Source of the DNA: a virus
Direction: 5' to 3' (one strand)
IMG/VR virus record: IMGVR_UViG_3300035661_000247
Location: 1 to 30,458 of that record
Length of the DNA: 30,458 nt
The first letter of the stretch is position 1. Every line of letters begins with the position of its first letter. The position numbers and the translations under genes were made by a program. The notes beneath the pieces are model-generated. The model searched no databases. It saw only the letters and a program-made list of their open reading frames with translations, and had not been told where the DNA came from. Below are positions 1 through 8,194 of the stretch, in pieces.

Positions 1-493
1 CGTACTGCTCGTACTCGGACGGGGTGCCTTCGTTCTGAACCAACACCAGACCTTGGCCCACCTTGGGCTCTTCGTCCTGGGTGCGCTCCGCTATCTGTAT
101 GGCACGCTGTCCTTCCAGTTGCACTTCCAGCAGATGACCCGCCCACTTCGGGCCGCGTGCTAGGTAGCGTTCTATCTTGTCTTGAGCGTTGCTGCGACGG
201 TCAAACCAGTCAGCCGTGCTGAAGAGGCTCACGCTCACCCTAGGGTCGTCAGGCATCCGACTCACGATGGTATGCGCCCCGTAGTAGCTGTCCGTGTTGC
301 TAGTCAGTACGGCAGCAAACGCCTTGCGCATGGCGATACGGCCATACGTGCGGTCAAGTTCCGACACATCGGGGAACAGGTTGTTCGACTGCCCATCAAC
401 AACTTCGATGCCGGTCATGGCTCCACCACCGTCGCTGGTGTCGAGCAGTACCTGGGGCTTCAGGAGCTTGATGTCTCCGCTTAGAATGGTCAC
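1..493 (-). CDS. Phage tail or baseplate-region protein, cut by the left window edge
   Basis: This reading frame starts at a GTG at 493 and stays open to base 1, so the 3' end lies outside the window; about 164 residues are visible. The GTG overlaps the stop codon of the preceding gene (GTGA), and a GAGGTG ribosome binding site sits just upstream, which supports translational coupling. The N-terminal part contains GGGAMTGIEVVDG and then NNLFPDVSELDRTYGR, a pattern I associate with a conserved uncharacterised structural protein of long-tailed phages encoded after the tape measure gene. No catalytic motif is visible. Its place downstream of the tape measure and the next small tail gene suggests a tail-tip or baseplate role, but that is inferred from position only. 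Confidence 0.75.
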   Translation of the reverse strand, partial: MTILSGDIKLLKPQVLLDTSDGGGAMTGIEVVDGQSNNLFPDVSELDRTYGRIAMRKAFAAVLTSNTDSYYGAHTIVSRMPDDPRVSVSLFSTADWFDRRSNAQDKIERYLARGPKWAGHLLEVQLEGQRAIQIAERTQDEEPKVGQGLVLVQNEGTPSEYEQY

Positions 494-903
494 GGTTGCA
501 CCTCTACGAACTTGAGTTTGACTTGGAACCACGCATCAGGCGTGTGCTCCGGGAATCCCTTCACCGGGTGAGCTTCTATCGGATCGGTGTCAGGGGCAAA
601 GACCACCAGAAACTCCCGCGAATCAGTGGGGTATTCTAGCATCAACTTGAACTTACGGGCAGGTAGCGCAGCGGCCTCCTTCAGTGCATCAACCGTTTCC
701 CGAGAGACCCAGGCCATTTCAGGCTCTGGGGGCTCCAAGGAAATCGGCCTTCCGGCCAGCTTCACCCCTTGCTCGATGATGAGTGACCCCGCCAGGGAGT
801 ACGAGCCCGTAGAAGACACAGGCGTCCACTTGAACTCGTCCACCCACAGCAGGTCGTTCGGCAGGTCTATTTCTGCCTGCGATGTTTGATCTATCAACCT
901 CAT
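490..903 (-). CDS. Conserved tail-region protein, 137 residues
   Basis: The ATG at 903 overlaps the tape measure stop codon (ATGA), and the gene's own stop overlaps the next GTG start. The product is soluble, with no signal peptide or membrane segment. The segment LPNDLLWVDEFKWTPV followed by a small strand-rich domain resembles uncharacterised proteins found immediately after the tape measure gene in other long-tailed phages. Gene order (tape measure, this gene, then the edge gene) is typical of tail-tip or distal tail components. I do not recognise a named family and assign only a probable structural role. Confidence 0.75.
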   Translation of the reverse strand: MRLIDQTSQAEIDLPNDLLWVDEFKWTPVSSTGSYSLAGSLIIEQGVKLAGRPISLEPPEPEMAWVSRETVDALKEAAALPARKFKLMLEYPTDSREFLVVFAPDTDPIEAHPVKGFPEHTPDAWFQVKLKFVEVQP

Positions 904-3900
904 GCTACACCTCTTGCACGTTGGAGCAGATCAAGCAACTGGGCCTCATCACCAGCCGCCACCTGCACCGGAACACTAGAACTACCGAGGGTGAAGTTTA
1001 CCGTCACCGTCTTGCTGGAGCCACCCGACATCGGACATTCGTTTGCAATTGATTGCACGGAACTCGTGCTGTTGGCAACTGCCCTCGGCACCTGACTCGC
1101 AACCGTGAGTGCATTCACCCTGGAGGCAGTATCTTCAGTGGCGGCAGCCTTTTTGTCTTCAGCAGACTTACGGGCATCCTCTGCTGCACGAGCCTTTGCT
1201 TCCTCCGCCGCCTTCTTCTCCTCCTCGCGCTTCTTGCTGATGGATTCGAGATCGAGACGCTCCAGTTCCTTCAGGTCGCTTTGAGCTTGCTGGTATGCGG
1301 AGGAAGCATCCGCCAAAGACTTCTCCAAGTCTCCAGTGTTCACCCCTGCTGCCTTAGCCGTCACAATGGCCGCACGAATCTTTACCTGAAGCATCTGGTA
1401 CTCAAGGGCCAACTCCTTCTGACGCTGCGAGTAGCGTAACTTGGTGGCCTCATCTTCCCTACCCTGTGCGTTCAGAAGTTCTTCCCGGATGCTCAGTGCA
1501 GAGTTGACGAAGGAGCGGGCGGCGTCATTGGCGGCGGTAGCGGCATCACGGGCATCCTTGCGAATGCGACGGTAGGCTTCCGACACGGCATCAGCACCGG
1601 CACCCCATCCGACCATCTGGTTGGTGGCATCCTCTGCCCCGCTGGCGATGTCCTCGGCTTGAGCCTTCACCTTTCGGTAGTTCTCTTCCACAGACTTGGC
1701 AGCTTCAGCTTGAGCCTCCAGTTCCTTCTTGGTATCCTGAATGGCCTTCATGATGGCGTAGTAATGGTTCACCCCGGCCTTACCGAAGGCCACTACCGCG
1801 TTCATTCCCCCCATCAGGTCATAGGCCCGTTTAGACGCCTCCTCAAGTGACAATCCGATCTGCCGGAACTGCTGCACCACACTGTCGGAGGTGAAGGTGG
1901 CGATCTGCTCCGAGGAATCTACTACCCAACCCTTAATACCATTACCAGCCTCAGCGGCCTTTTTGGTGTTGTCCGCAGCGTCACGCATGTTGTCGGCCAA
2001 CACACGAGCTTGCTCCGCCGCAGCTTGGGTGACTATCACGTTTTGCTGTTGGGACTCGACATCTTGCTTCGTGTGCTCCAACACCAGTTGCTTCGACTCC
2101 AACTCCTTCCTCGCAGCATCAACCTTAGCGGCAATAGTAGCATTACCTATGTTGAGTTCTTTCTCCTTCTCAGCGTTCAGGAGTTGCTGCTTGGCGATCA
2201 GCACATCCATCGCAGCGGACTCTTGCTGCCTCTGAAGTTGGGCGAGCTGCTCCCTCTGCTCGGCCAGTTGTACGTTAAGTCGTGCGGCTTCGAGTTCCTG
2301 CTGGGCAAGCTCAGTGCCGTCCTGACGGAAGCGAATCTCGGCCTGGATCAGGGCGTTCATGGCACGCTGTACTTCTATGTTAGCTTGGGTGGCTGCGAGG
2401 TCAGCTTTAGCCAGACGGGTCGAAGCCTCCGCCAATGCGGTCTGCTGCTGAGCAAGGCGCTGAATCTCTTCACGGGCTCCAGATGCCTTCTCCTGAATCT
2501 TCTCCAAGGCGCTGGATACCTGCTGACCGGAGATGGCCCCGGAATCGCCCAGCGCCTTAACCTGGTCTTCCAACTGCTTGAAGTCTTCCTTGGTGTGGGC
2601 AGCCTTCAGTTGCTTGTCCAGAAGTTCGTCGAACTTGGCCCCTACCAATTGCACGGCAGAGCCGTACTCTTCTGCACTGATCTTGCCATCCTTGAAGGCC
2701 TGATCCAGCGCCTGACGGAACTGCGTGAGCCCCGCTATGGAAGTCTCCATGTTCAGCGCCTTGTCGAAGGCACGGTACAGTTCCTCCGAGGTCAGCTTAC
2801 CGGATTGGGCCAACTGGTTGAACGCCTCCACTGCCCTGGTGCCAGCAGCAGAGGTCTGTTTGCCGAAATCCGAGGCGGTAGTGCCCAGCGTCTTGAAGGC
2901 TTCAGCAGTCTTGTCCGACTTGTCCAGAGAGCCCTGCAACTTGTTGTTCAGTTGCTCGACTTCCTTCTGAGTGAAATCGAACTCCTTCGCCATCGTAGCG
3001 ATCTCAGCAGTCACATTCTTGAACTCAGTGGCAGCCGCCTCACCAGACAACTTGCCATCATTCACAGCCCGCGTGTATTTACGAACCAACTCTTCAGCTT
3101 GATTGAAGGCCTCCTTCTTCACGTCAGCGGACTTCTTAGCTGCTTCGGCGTCAGCTTCGTGGGCCGCAGGCAGTTCCTTGAGCTTGTCGGCGTACTTCTG
3201 GACGTAAGTTTCTCCAGTGGAGAAACTCTCGAAGGTCTTACGAGCAGCCTCAGCCGACTTCATTCCCATCTCAATGGCGGTATCACCAACCTGCTTGAAT
3301 GCTTGACCAAGGTCTTTGCTCACTAGGCCCACCACATCCCCTATCACATTGGCGATGGCTCCAAATCCTACAGTCAGGCCAGCGAACATGACCTCGGCCA
3401 CCGCCTTGACGGCATTCAAGCCGTCAGCAAAGCCAGCAACCAGAAGCCCCAGGGACTGTAGGAGGGTGGACAGGAGGTCTCCTGCGGCGTTGGCATCCCC
3501 CATTCCCTCACCAAAGCTGAAGATTTCCTTCACGGCGTCCATGATGGCAGAGCCAACCATACCGAAGGCGTCAACCAGCAGGCGGATGCTTGGGGCGGCA
3601 TCACCGATGGCGTTCACCACCGCAGTGCCGAAGTCAACGGCGTAGCCTAGTATCGTCTTGAATCCTTCGGTGATGCCGCCAAGGTCGATGTCCTTGAACG
3701 CCTCCTGGAGCTTGCTGAACGCGGACTCAAGTGCTGGTGCAATTGATTGCAAAGCACCCACCAAGGCAGAGGTGATTTCACCCGCGAAGTCCAACACGCC
3801 CCTCATGATGTCTTTGAGGACTTGTGCTACCTTACCACTCTCAGCTATACCCGAGGCTATCTCCTGCACCTTCTTCAGGAAAGCCGTGGCTGCATCCACC

Positions 3901-4787
3901 AATACGGTGTAGGCCGGGAGCAGGGTGTTACCAATGGCCGACGCTGCCTCTTCCTGATACCGTTTCATGGAAGAGAGCTTCTTTCCCACGGTGTCCAGGG
4001 AAGCCTCGTAGGCCCCCTGCAAGCCCCTCGCCTTCTCCATTGCAGCATTGAGCAGGGCTTGCTGCTTCTCTGTGCTAGTGAGGGCTCCAGCGGTCTTGCC
4101 TAACTTCTCCGCATACTTGGCTGTCGCGTCTTCCAGGTTGACGACAATGCCCATGAAGCGTAGACCTACTACATCCAACTGCTGGATGTTCGTGATCATC
4201 CGGCGCAGCGTGGCCGAGGAGTTCTCACCTGTCACCACCGCCAAGTCTTGGGCAGCGCGAGCCATGAGTGCGATCTGAGATGCACCACCAGCAGCTACAG
4301 GGCCAATTTGCAGCCCTGCCTGAATCATCTGGATAAGCGAGTCCCGGGCGGCGCTGGTAGTGATTCCCAGCCCCTTCACCTCGGTCTCATACTTGACAAG
4401 CTCCTCCGTGGTGTACCCGGCGTTCTTGCCGACGATACCGAGAGTCACGCCCAGCGTCTCATTGCGAGCCGATATATCTGCCGCGTCCTTCATCGAGGCG
4501 ACGGCGACGAAGCCAGCGAAGGCCACCGCAGCCCCTTTTACTACCTCGATCAAGGAGTTGAAAGAGGCTGCCGCCTGCTGTCCTTGGGCCACGAATTGAG
4601 CTAGTTGACCCCCAGCGTTGGCCGCACCTTGCCCTGCGGCGGTGAAGCCCTGAGCCGCCCCGCCTGCTGACTGACCAGCCTGTTGCGCGTCCACCCCGAC
4701 CTGGGCCATCTGCTTACCAAGTTGCTGGAGTTGGTCGAGACCCTGGACAAAGGCTTGAACCAGGATTTGCAGGTTAGACGATGCCAT
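900..4787 (-). CDS. Tail tape measure protein, 1295 residues
   Basis: This is the longest gene in the window. Tape measure proteins fix tail length and are threaded through the tail tube; the usual signs are great length, mostly helical alanine-, lysine- and glutamate-rich sequence, short hydrophobic stretches, and a position just after the tail-assembly chaperones. All are seen here. Residues about 75-105 and 325-480 are hydrophobic and Ala/Gly-rich, and residues about 600-1250 are predicted to be long coiled-coil segments with many Gln, Glu and Lys. The start ATG at 4787 overlaps the chaperone stop (TAATG), with GAGAGG six bases upstream. Two copies of the 14-bp dispersed element lie inside the gene, encoding VQSIA near the C-terminus and LQSIA around residue 348. 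Confidence 0.95.
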   Translation of the reverse strand: MASSNLQILVQAFVQGLDQLQQLGKQMAQVGVDAQQAGQSAGGAAQGFTAAGQGAANAGGQLAQFVAQGQQAAASFNSLIEVVKGAAVAFAGFVAVASMKDAADISARNETLGVTLGIVGKNAGYTTEELVKYETEVKGLGITTSAARDSLIQMIQAGLQIGPVAAGGASQIALMARAAQDLAVVTGENSSATLRRMITNIQQLDVVGLRFMGIVVNLEDATAKYAEKLGKTAGALTSTEKQQALLNAAMEKARGLQGAYEASLDTVGKKLSSMKRYQEEAASAIGNTLLPAYTVLVDAATAFLKKVQEIASGIAESGKVAQVLKDIMRGVLDFAGEITSALVGALQSIAPALESAFSKLQEAFKDIDLGGITEGFKTILGYAVDFGTAVVNAIGDAAPSIRLLVDAFGMVGSAIMDAVKEIFSFGEGMGDANAAGDLLSTLLQSLGLLVAGFADGLNAVKAVAEVMFAGLTVGFGAIANVIGDVVGLVSKDLGQAFKQVGDTAIEMGMKSAEAARKTFESFSTGETYVQKYADKLKELPAAHEADAEAAKKSADVKKEAFNQAEELVRKYTRAVNDGKLSGEAAATEFKNVTAEIATMAKEFDFTQKEVEQLNNKLQGSLDKSDKTAEAFKTLGTTASDFGKQTSAAGTRAVEAFNQLAQSGKLTSEELYRAFDKALNMETSIAGLTQFRQALDQAFKDGKISAEEYGSAVQLVGAKFDELLDKQLKAAHTKEDFKQLEDQVKALGDSGAISGQQVSSALEKIQEKASGAREEIQRLAQQQTALAEASTRLAKADLAATQANIEVQRAMNALIQAEIRFRQDGTELAQQELEAARLNVQLAEQREQLAQLQRQQESAAMDVLIAKQQLLNAEKEKELNIGNATIAAKVDAARKELESKQLVLEHTKQDVESQQQNVIVTQAAAEQARVLADNMRDAADNTKKAAEAGNGIKGWVVDSSEQIATFTSDSVVQQFRQIGLSLEEASKRAYDLMGGMNAVVAFGKAGVNHYYAIMKAIQDTKKELEAQAEAAKSVEENYRKVKAQAEDIASGAEDATNQMVGWGAGADAVSEAYRRIRKDARDAATAANDAARSFVNSALSIREELLNAQGREDEATKLRYSQRQKELALEYQMLQVKIRAAIVTAKAAGVNTGDLEKSLADASSAYQQAQSDLKELERLDLESISKKREEEKKAAEEAKARAAEDARKSAEDKKAAATEDTASRVNALTVASQVPRAVANSTSSVQSIANECPMSGGSSKTVTVNFTLGSSSVPVQVAAGDEAQLLDLLQRARGVA
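1044..1057. repeat. 14-bp dispersed element, copy 1
   Basis: Exact TGCAATTGATTGCA on the plus strand. It is near the 3' end of the tape measure gene and is translated as part of VQSIAN. Confidence 0.95.
3738..3751. repeat. 14-bp dispersed element, copy 2
   Basis: Exact TGCAATTGATTGCA on the plus strand, inside the tape measure gene, translated as part of LQSIAP. Confidence 0.95.
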
Positions 4788-5394
4788 TACTTACCTCTCG
4801 TGTACACGTTGAAGAGGCGATCAATGGCTTTCTTGTCGCCCCTTTGTGCCGTCAATAGTAGCGAAAAATGCTCCACTGAGCGACTGTCCCGTTCCGCTGC
4901 TGCGGCCTTTGAGAACGCCAGCAGTTGCGGCCATGTGTATTCCAAGATGTCGTTGTACCGATGGCCGCTGCTTATCAAGTGCTGGAAGATGCCTGCCCAC
5001 TGATCTGAGTCTTGCTGGACAAGCCGCCTCCGAGCCGAACCATCGCCTCGGACAACAGGGGTAGCACTTTTCGGATAAAAAAATCGAGGTTGACCTCCAC
5101 AACCTTGGTGAAGACCTCGATCATCTCGTCCAACTCCAGGTTCTCGACCCACTCCTTGTCTTCACCGGTCAACTGGTGAACCAATTCCACCACGTTGGGC
5201 GTGTGGTCGATCAGCAGGGTGGGTATGTCAAGCGACTGCACACCGTCCTTGAAAACGCCTGCGAAGGGCTGTACGGCCTTGAGGACGGCGGGTAACTGCT
5301 TCACCTTCATGGTGCGGGGGGTGATCGTCTTGCCGCCAATGACCATCGGTTCGTCGGAGGGGATGATCTTGTTCAGGTCGGTCGATTCGCTCAT
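4787..5394 (-). CDS. Tail-assembly chaperone, long -1 frameshift product (gpGT-like)
   Basis: Long-tailed phages usually make a short chaperone and, by -1 ribosomal slippage, a longer fusion that helps polymerise tail tube around the tape measure. Here the second reading frame (4787-5152) lies in the -1 frame of the first and has no convincing start of its own. Slipping at the T-run at 5083-5077 joins about 106 residues of the first frame to about 96 residues of the second, giving roughly 202 residues. The second-frame part contains QWAGIFQHLISSGHRYNDIL and ends RLFNVYTRGK, with its stop overlapping the tape measure ATG. Efficiency and actual use of the slip are inferred. Confidence 0.75.
4975..5394 (-). 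CDS. Tail-assembly chaperone, short form (gpG-like), 139 residues
   Basis: A small acidic protein directly upstream of the tape measure gene, as expected for the tail-assembly chaperone. I place the start at the ATG at 5394 (MSESTDLNKI) because GGAG at 5404-5401 lies six bases upstream; the ATG 12 bases earlier contains that Shine-Dalgarno itself. The sequence VNLDFFIRKVLP covers the slippery run, and normal decoding continues to a Ser/Thr-rich C-terminus ending at 4975. A rho-independent terminator precedes the gene at 5446-5416, so expression may depend partly on the weak promoter-like sequence at 5449-5478 or on readthrough. Confidence 0.85.
   Translation of the reverse strand: MSESTDLNKIIPSDEPMVIGGKTITPRTMKVKQLPAVLKAVQPFAGVFKDGVQSLDIPTLLIDHTPNVVELVHQLTGEDKEWVENLELDEMIEVFTKVVEVNLDFFIRKVLPLLSEAMVRLGGGLSSKTQISGQASSST
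5077..5083 (-). promoter_or_regulatory. Programmed -1 frameshift slippery site T TTT TTT
   Basis: On the coding strand the zero-frame codons GAT TTT TTT ATC create a seven-T run, an ideal X XXY YYZ heptamer. Slipping by -1 enters the frame open to 4787. About 25 bases downstream is a short inverted repeat CCGAG/CTCGG, further away than the usual stimulatory structure, so its role is doubtful. The location near the end of the first tail chaperone matches lambda G/GT-type arrangements. Confidence 0.75.
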
Positions 5395-5415
5395 GATTGA
5401 CTCCATTCAGGGTAC

Positions 5416-5446
5416 AAAGAAAAAGGGAGGGCATCTCTGCCCTCCC
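5416..5446 (-). terminator. Rho-independent terminator after the tail tube gene
   Basis: A perfect 9-bp stem (GGGAGGGCA with TGCCCTCCC) with a four-base loop at 5446-5425 is followed on the minus strand by TTTTTCTTT. It lies between the tail tube gene and the tail chaperone gene. Confidence 0.85.
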
Positions 5447-5448
5447 AC

Positions 5449-5478
5449 ATTATGCCAGCCTTGCAATTGATTGCACAA
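5449..5478 (-). promoter_or_regulatory. Weak promoter-like sequence overlapping a 14-bp element
   Basis: TTGTGC (5478-5473), 18 bases, CATAAT (5454-5449). The 14-bp element at 5462-5475 covers the end of the -35 box and much of the spacer. The predicted start would run into the terminator hairpin, which argues against strong activity. Confidence 0.3.
5462..5475. repeat. 14-bp dispersed element, copy 3
   Basis: Exact TGCAATTGATTGCA on the plus strand. It is intergenic, between the tail tube stop codon and the terminator hairpin, and overlaps a weak promoter-like sequence. Confidence 0.95.
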
Positions 5479-5489
5479 CTGGCACTCTA

Positions 5490-5984
5490 TCAGTTCAGCT
5501 TCGTTACCTTAAAGTATTTGCTGCCTACGCTGCGGGAGCCGTCAGCCAGCACGGAGCCTTCCAGCACGAACGACTGCACCGTGTCACCGATAAGCGCCAG
5601 TTCTTTGAACGGGTCGGTACTGAACTTGAACACTTCTACCACTACCGGGTCATTGCCTTCAGCGGTGTTCAGGCCCTCGAAGCGCATGTACAGTTCCTTA
5701 GCGCCCTGGGTCAGGGCATCTACCACAAGCTGGTCAGCGAACTGGTAGTCCACCGTCAGCGCGTCGCCATCGGCCACACCAATAATCGTGTCCGCGAACT
5801 TGATCGACCCCGCGTCAGCGTTCACGAAGTAGTCTGTGCCAGCCACCAGGGTAGTATTTCCGTGCTTCACAACCACGTTACTGACCTTGATGTGCGCCAG
5901 CGACACTACCTTGCCGAGGGACGCATTGATGGCCTCTCCCGTGATGGTAGCGGCAGCTACCTTGGTTGCCGCACCACGCGCCAC
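5490..5984 (-). CDS. Tail tube protein, C-terminal part (frameshifted relative to the N-terminal part)
   Basis: This open frame carries the bulk of a major tail tube protein: KVVSLAHIKVSNVVV, then LVAGTDYFVNADAGSI, and a strand-rich C-terminus ending SKYFKVTKLN. Its only early start is a GTG at 5984 with no Shine-Dalgarno. The N-terminal part of the same protein is in another frame upstream, ending with LEHKESHTGQR near 5990. The two parts are related by a +1 shift, and from my memory of the family about 25-30 residues (a segment that usually follows SGQR) seem absent at the joint. This looks like a small deletion or an assembly error in one gene rather than two genes; a tail module that is otherwise complete should need a working tube protein. 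Confidence 0.7.
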   Translation of the reverse strand: MARGAATKVAAATITGEAINASLGKVVSLAHIKVSNVVVKHGNTTLVAGTDYFVNADAGSIKFADTIIGVADGDALTVDYQFADQLVVDALTQGAKELYMRFEGLNTAEGNDPVVVEVFKFSTDPFKELALIGDTVQSFVLEGSVLADGSRSVGSKYFKVTKLN

Positions 5985-6159
5985 GCTGGCCGGTGTGCGA
6001 CTCCTTGTGCTCCAGCACCGAGGTGCTGACAGTGATCTTCAGATCGGACACGTTGCCGACAGGAACAAAGCCGGTGGGCTTGCCCTGCGCATCGCGTTCG
6101 GCCAGCAGCACCACGCCCTGACCGGAGTAGTAGTGATCCACCGCGTCCCAAGTTGCCAT
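5878..6159 (-). CDS. Tail tube protein, N-terminal part (frame broken near 5985)
   Basis: The start ATG at 6159 has a good AGGAG about eight bases upstream (CTAGGAGATTAAAAA). The first 58 or so residues read as a tail tube N-terminus: GVVLLAERDAQGKPTGFVPV, GNVSDLKITVSTSVLEHKES and then HTGQR. After that the frame becomes an atypical Gly/His/Arg-rich sequence (to 5878), while the family-like sequence resumes in the frame of 5490-5984. I therefore treat the last 35 codons of this frame as out of frame. Together the two parts would make about 222 residues. Confidence 0.65.
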   Translation of the reverse strand: MATWDAVDHYYSGQGVVLLAERDAQGKPTGFVPVGNVSDLKITVSTSVLEHKESHTGQRGAWCGNQGSCRYHHGRGHQCVPRQGSVAGAHQGQ

Positions 6160-6229
6160 TTTTTAATCTCCTAGAAAGAGGGTGCTTCCACCCAGATTTA
6201 CACTCAGCGGATTGTAATCCCACCAAGAC

Positions 6230-6688
6230 CTACCGAACAACCGGCATCAGTTGGACGGGTGTACTCCAGCGTTGAATCCAGATGACCACACCGTTCTTCT
6301 CGGAAGCCGAAGCCTCCACAACGAAGCGCCATTGGTGCCCCGATGGCGCCTTGGTGCCCATGATCTGCCCCCGAATATCATCCAGCAATTCTACAGCAGG
6401 CTTTTTCGTGTCTGCTGGGCTGATCGTGTCAGGACGCTGAATCACCATGACCGACGCCACCAATTCACCAGAGAAGCCTACCTTGTAGGTGTCCTTCTGG
6501 TTCTCGCTCACCGCCCGGATGCCCTCGTACACCACCCCCACAGCCGGGAAGGTGATGCCCTTGGTCTTGTCCATCAGGTGATCTTCGTTGTACACCCAGA
6601 ACGCCTTGCCCTTCAACTTCGCCAGGGACTCTAGTTTCGTCTTCAGGTCATCAACACACCTGAATGCAACATCTGTAATTTGAGTCAT
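6230..6688 (-). CDS. Probable tail terminator/completion protein, 152 residues
   Basis: The start overlaps the upstream stop (ATGA) and has AGGAGG seven bases upstream. The product is a compact alpha/beta protein with the segment TKGITFPAVGVVYEGIRAV and a long amphipathic middle strand. Its position between the Mu gpG-like joining protein and the tail tube gene is where tail terminator proteins are normally encoded. The family is assigned mainly from position and size; no diagnostic motif was seen. Confidence 0.7.
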   Translation of the reverse strand: MTQITDVAFRCVDDLKTKLESLAKLKGKAFWVYNEDHLMDKTKGITFPAVGVVYEGIRAVSENQKDTYKVGFSGELVASVMVIQRPDTISPADTKKPAVELLDDIRGQIMGTKAPSGHQWRFVVEASASEKNGVVIWIQRWSTPVQLMPVVR

Positions 6689-7101
6689 TCCAGTGCCTCC
6701 TGCACGCGCTTGATGATAAGCCCCTCTACTATCGTGGCGTCCTCGTCACTGAAGCCAAGAAACTGTCGCCGTGGTAGAGTACGAGTTCCGAACTGGTGAA
6801 AGGGTGCGTAGGGTACGTTTGTACCGATGGCCCGAGATTCCTCGTCTACCGAAAACAACTGGATGCTGTGGAACAGCCTCCCTGTGTCGAACAAAGTACC
6901 ACCACCAGCACGTAGACGGGAGGCCCTACTAGGAATCCACGCAACCCCATCGGGGTCAGTCTCATCCAAGAACCGCTGACGAATGCGCCCCAGCAGTACC
7001 GCAGAGGCCTCGTCCAGAATGTCACGAACAACCAGGGCCTTGCTGAGGTCGTTCAGTGTACGCTCAAGCCCCGCCTGGCCCTGGACAGTGATCCTCAGCA
7101 T
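6685..7101 (-). CDS. Virion morphogenesis protein, Mu gpG-like tail completion, 138 residues
   Basis: The segment GTLFDTGRLFHSIQ, followed by IGTNVPYAPFHQFGTR and LPRRQFLGFS, is the hallmark of the phage virion morphogenesis family (Mu gpG-like, HK97 gp10-like), which joins the tail to the head. The length is normal. The gene starts four bases after the upstream stop and its stop overlaps the next start, so it is part of the same head-tail joining operon. Confidence 0.85.
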   Translation of the reverse strand: MLRITVQGQAGLERTLNDLSKALVVRDILDEASAVLLGRIRQRFLDETDPDGVAWIPSRASRLRAGGGTLFDTGRLFHSIQLFSVDEESRAIGTNVPYAPFHQFGTRTLPRRQFLGFSDEDATIVEGLIIKRVQEALE

Positions 7102-7104
7102 GGC

Positions 7105-7713
7105 TTACAGCGGTCTCAGCATGAACCCGGTGTTTCGGCGATACCGAGACATGACGGCCAGAGCGTGGTCTCCCGACGCCCTGTAGCCCTTCTCTGCCTC
7201 ATCATTGCGGTTCGTGGTCTGCCCGAAGTTGAACACGACTGGCGTGTACCCCAGGATAGCCTCGGCTAACCAATCAGGCACCTGTGATGCGGACTCGAAC
7301 CCGGAGGTGTACTCCACCATCACGTACTTGTCCTGCAAGGCATCCGCATCCACTTTCAGGATGCCGCGCAGCAGGTCTATCTCGTACAAGGAGGGGTCAA
7401 CCACATCACTACACAGGTTCCACTTGTCACCGCTCTTCACAACCAACGGGTGGGTCGGGTCAACGAATACGAAAGCATTGCGGAGCAGCAGACGGAACAC
7501 CCCCCCAGGCTGGAGACCACTGAAGCTCTCAGCGTCCATATAGAAGGTGTCTGCATTGTCCAGGCGATCCAATTTGCTGTCGTATTCGGACTCTATACGG
7601 AGTTGGGCAGCACGAATAGCGGACTCCACCGCATCATCTACACCTTCAAGCTCAGGGTTGATAGCCATCCGCTGCTTGACGGCATCTACATTGATGAAGA
7701 GTTTGTTACTCAT
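7105..7713 (-). CDS. Head completion / head-tail connector protein, 202 residues
   Basis: The N-terminus is helical (VDDAVESAIRAAQLRIESEY), as in gp6-like head-tail adaptors, followed by a strand-rich middle and VEYTSGFESASQVPDWLAEA near the C-terminus, a common feature of phage adaptor proteins (a helix after a hydrated YTSG turn). The start at 7713 has AGGGGTGG upstream. It lies between the capsid gene region and the tail-joining genes, which fits a neck component. Confidence 0.75.
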   Translation of the reverse strand: MSNKLFINVDAVKQRMAINPELEGVDDAVESAIRAAQLRIESEYDSKLDRLDNADTFYMDAESFSGLQPGGVFRLLLRNAFVFVDPTHPLVVKSGDKWNLCSDVVDPSLYEIDLLRGILKVDADALQDKYVMVEYTSGFESASQVPDWLAEAILGYTPVVFNFGQTTNRNDEAEKGYRASGDHALAVMSRYRRNTGFMLRPL

Positions 7714-7726
7714 GCTGCCACCCCTT

Positions 7727-8164
7727 TTAGACGGTCACAACCGGGCCGCTTTCGCCACCGTCATCGCCCTTACCATCGCCAGGCAGGCCGAGTTCCTTCA
7801 GTTCGTCTTCAGTGCCCACCTCCAGGCGTCCGTTGACGACTTCCACCGGATTCAGCACCGGCAGTTCACGTTCGGTCTGGATGATTACCTCGGGCTCCTT
7901 CGAGGCGGCGCTATCTTCCACCTTGGGCGCACGGTACTTGCGCCAGATCGGACGGCCCTCGTCTTCTTCAGCCAGCAGGGTCTCGGCCTGCTCGGCTGTA
8001 AAGCCGTACACCTTACCAGCTTCGTACAAGATGCCACCACGCGAATAGCGTTGGTAGATCGCCAACGTCAGCTTGGTGATCTCGATGGGTGCACCAGCAG
8101 CCGTGGCAGCGTCGGTTGCAGTGGCCTCGGTGTCCGCCTTGTTGGTCGATATTGTGATTGCCAT
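7727..8164 (-). CDS. Hypothetical head-region protein, 145 residues
   Basis: The start at 8164 is preceded by CTGGAGTGAAAC, a good Shine-Dalgarno of the type repeated in this phage. The middle contains YSRGGILYEAGKVYGFTAEQ followed by a short helix (AETLLAEEDE), a short domain often seen in small phage head proteins. The N-terminus is Thr/Ala-rich and the C-terminus is acidic and Gly-rich. It is the first gene after the capsid terminator and probably begins a transcript from the promoter at 8195-8224. Function is not known. Confidence 0.75.
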   Translation of the reverse strand: MAITISTNKADTEATATDAATAAGAPIEITKLTLAIYQRYSRGGILYEAGKVYGFTAEQAETLLAEEDEGRPIWRKYRAPKVEDSAASKEPEVIIQTERELPVLNPVEVVNGRLEVGTEDELKELGLPGDGKGDDGGESGPVVTV

Positions 8165-8194
8165 GTTTCACTCCAGTTGAGTATTGGGGACTTC

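Noticed and set aside
2644-2653. Sequence CCAATTGCAC as another copy of the 14-bp element
   Set aside because: Only one half matches; it is expected by chance in 30 kb.
2010-3326. A 438-codon open frame on the plus strand
   Set aside because: It is the reverse-strand shadow of the tape measure gene; its leucine-rich composition mirrors alanine/lysine/glutamate codons, and it has no ribosome binding site or family match.
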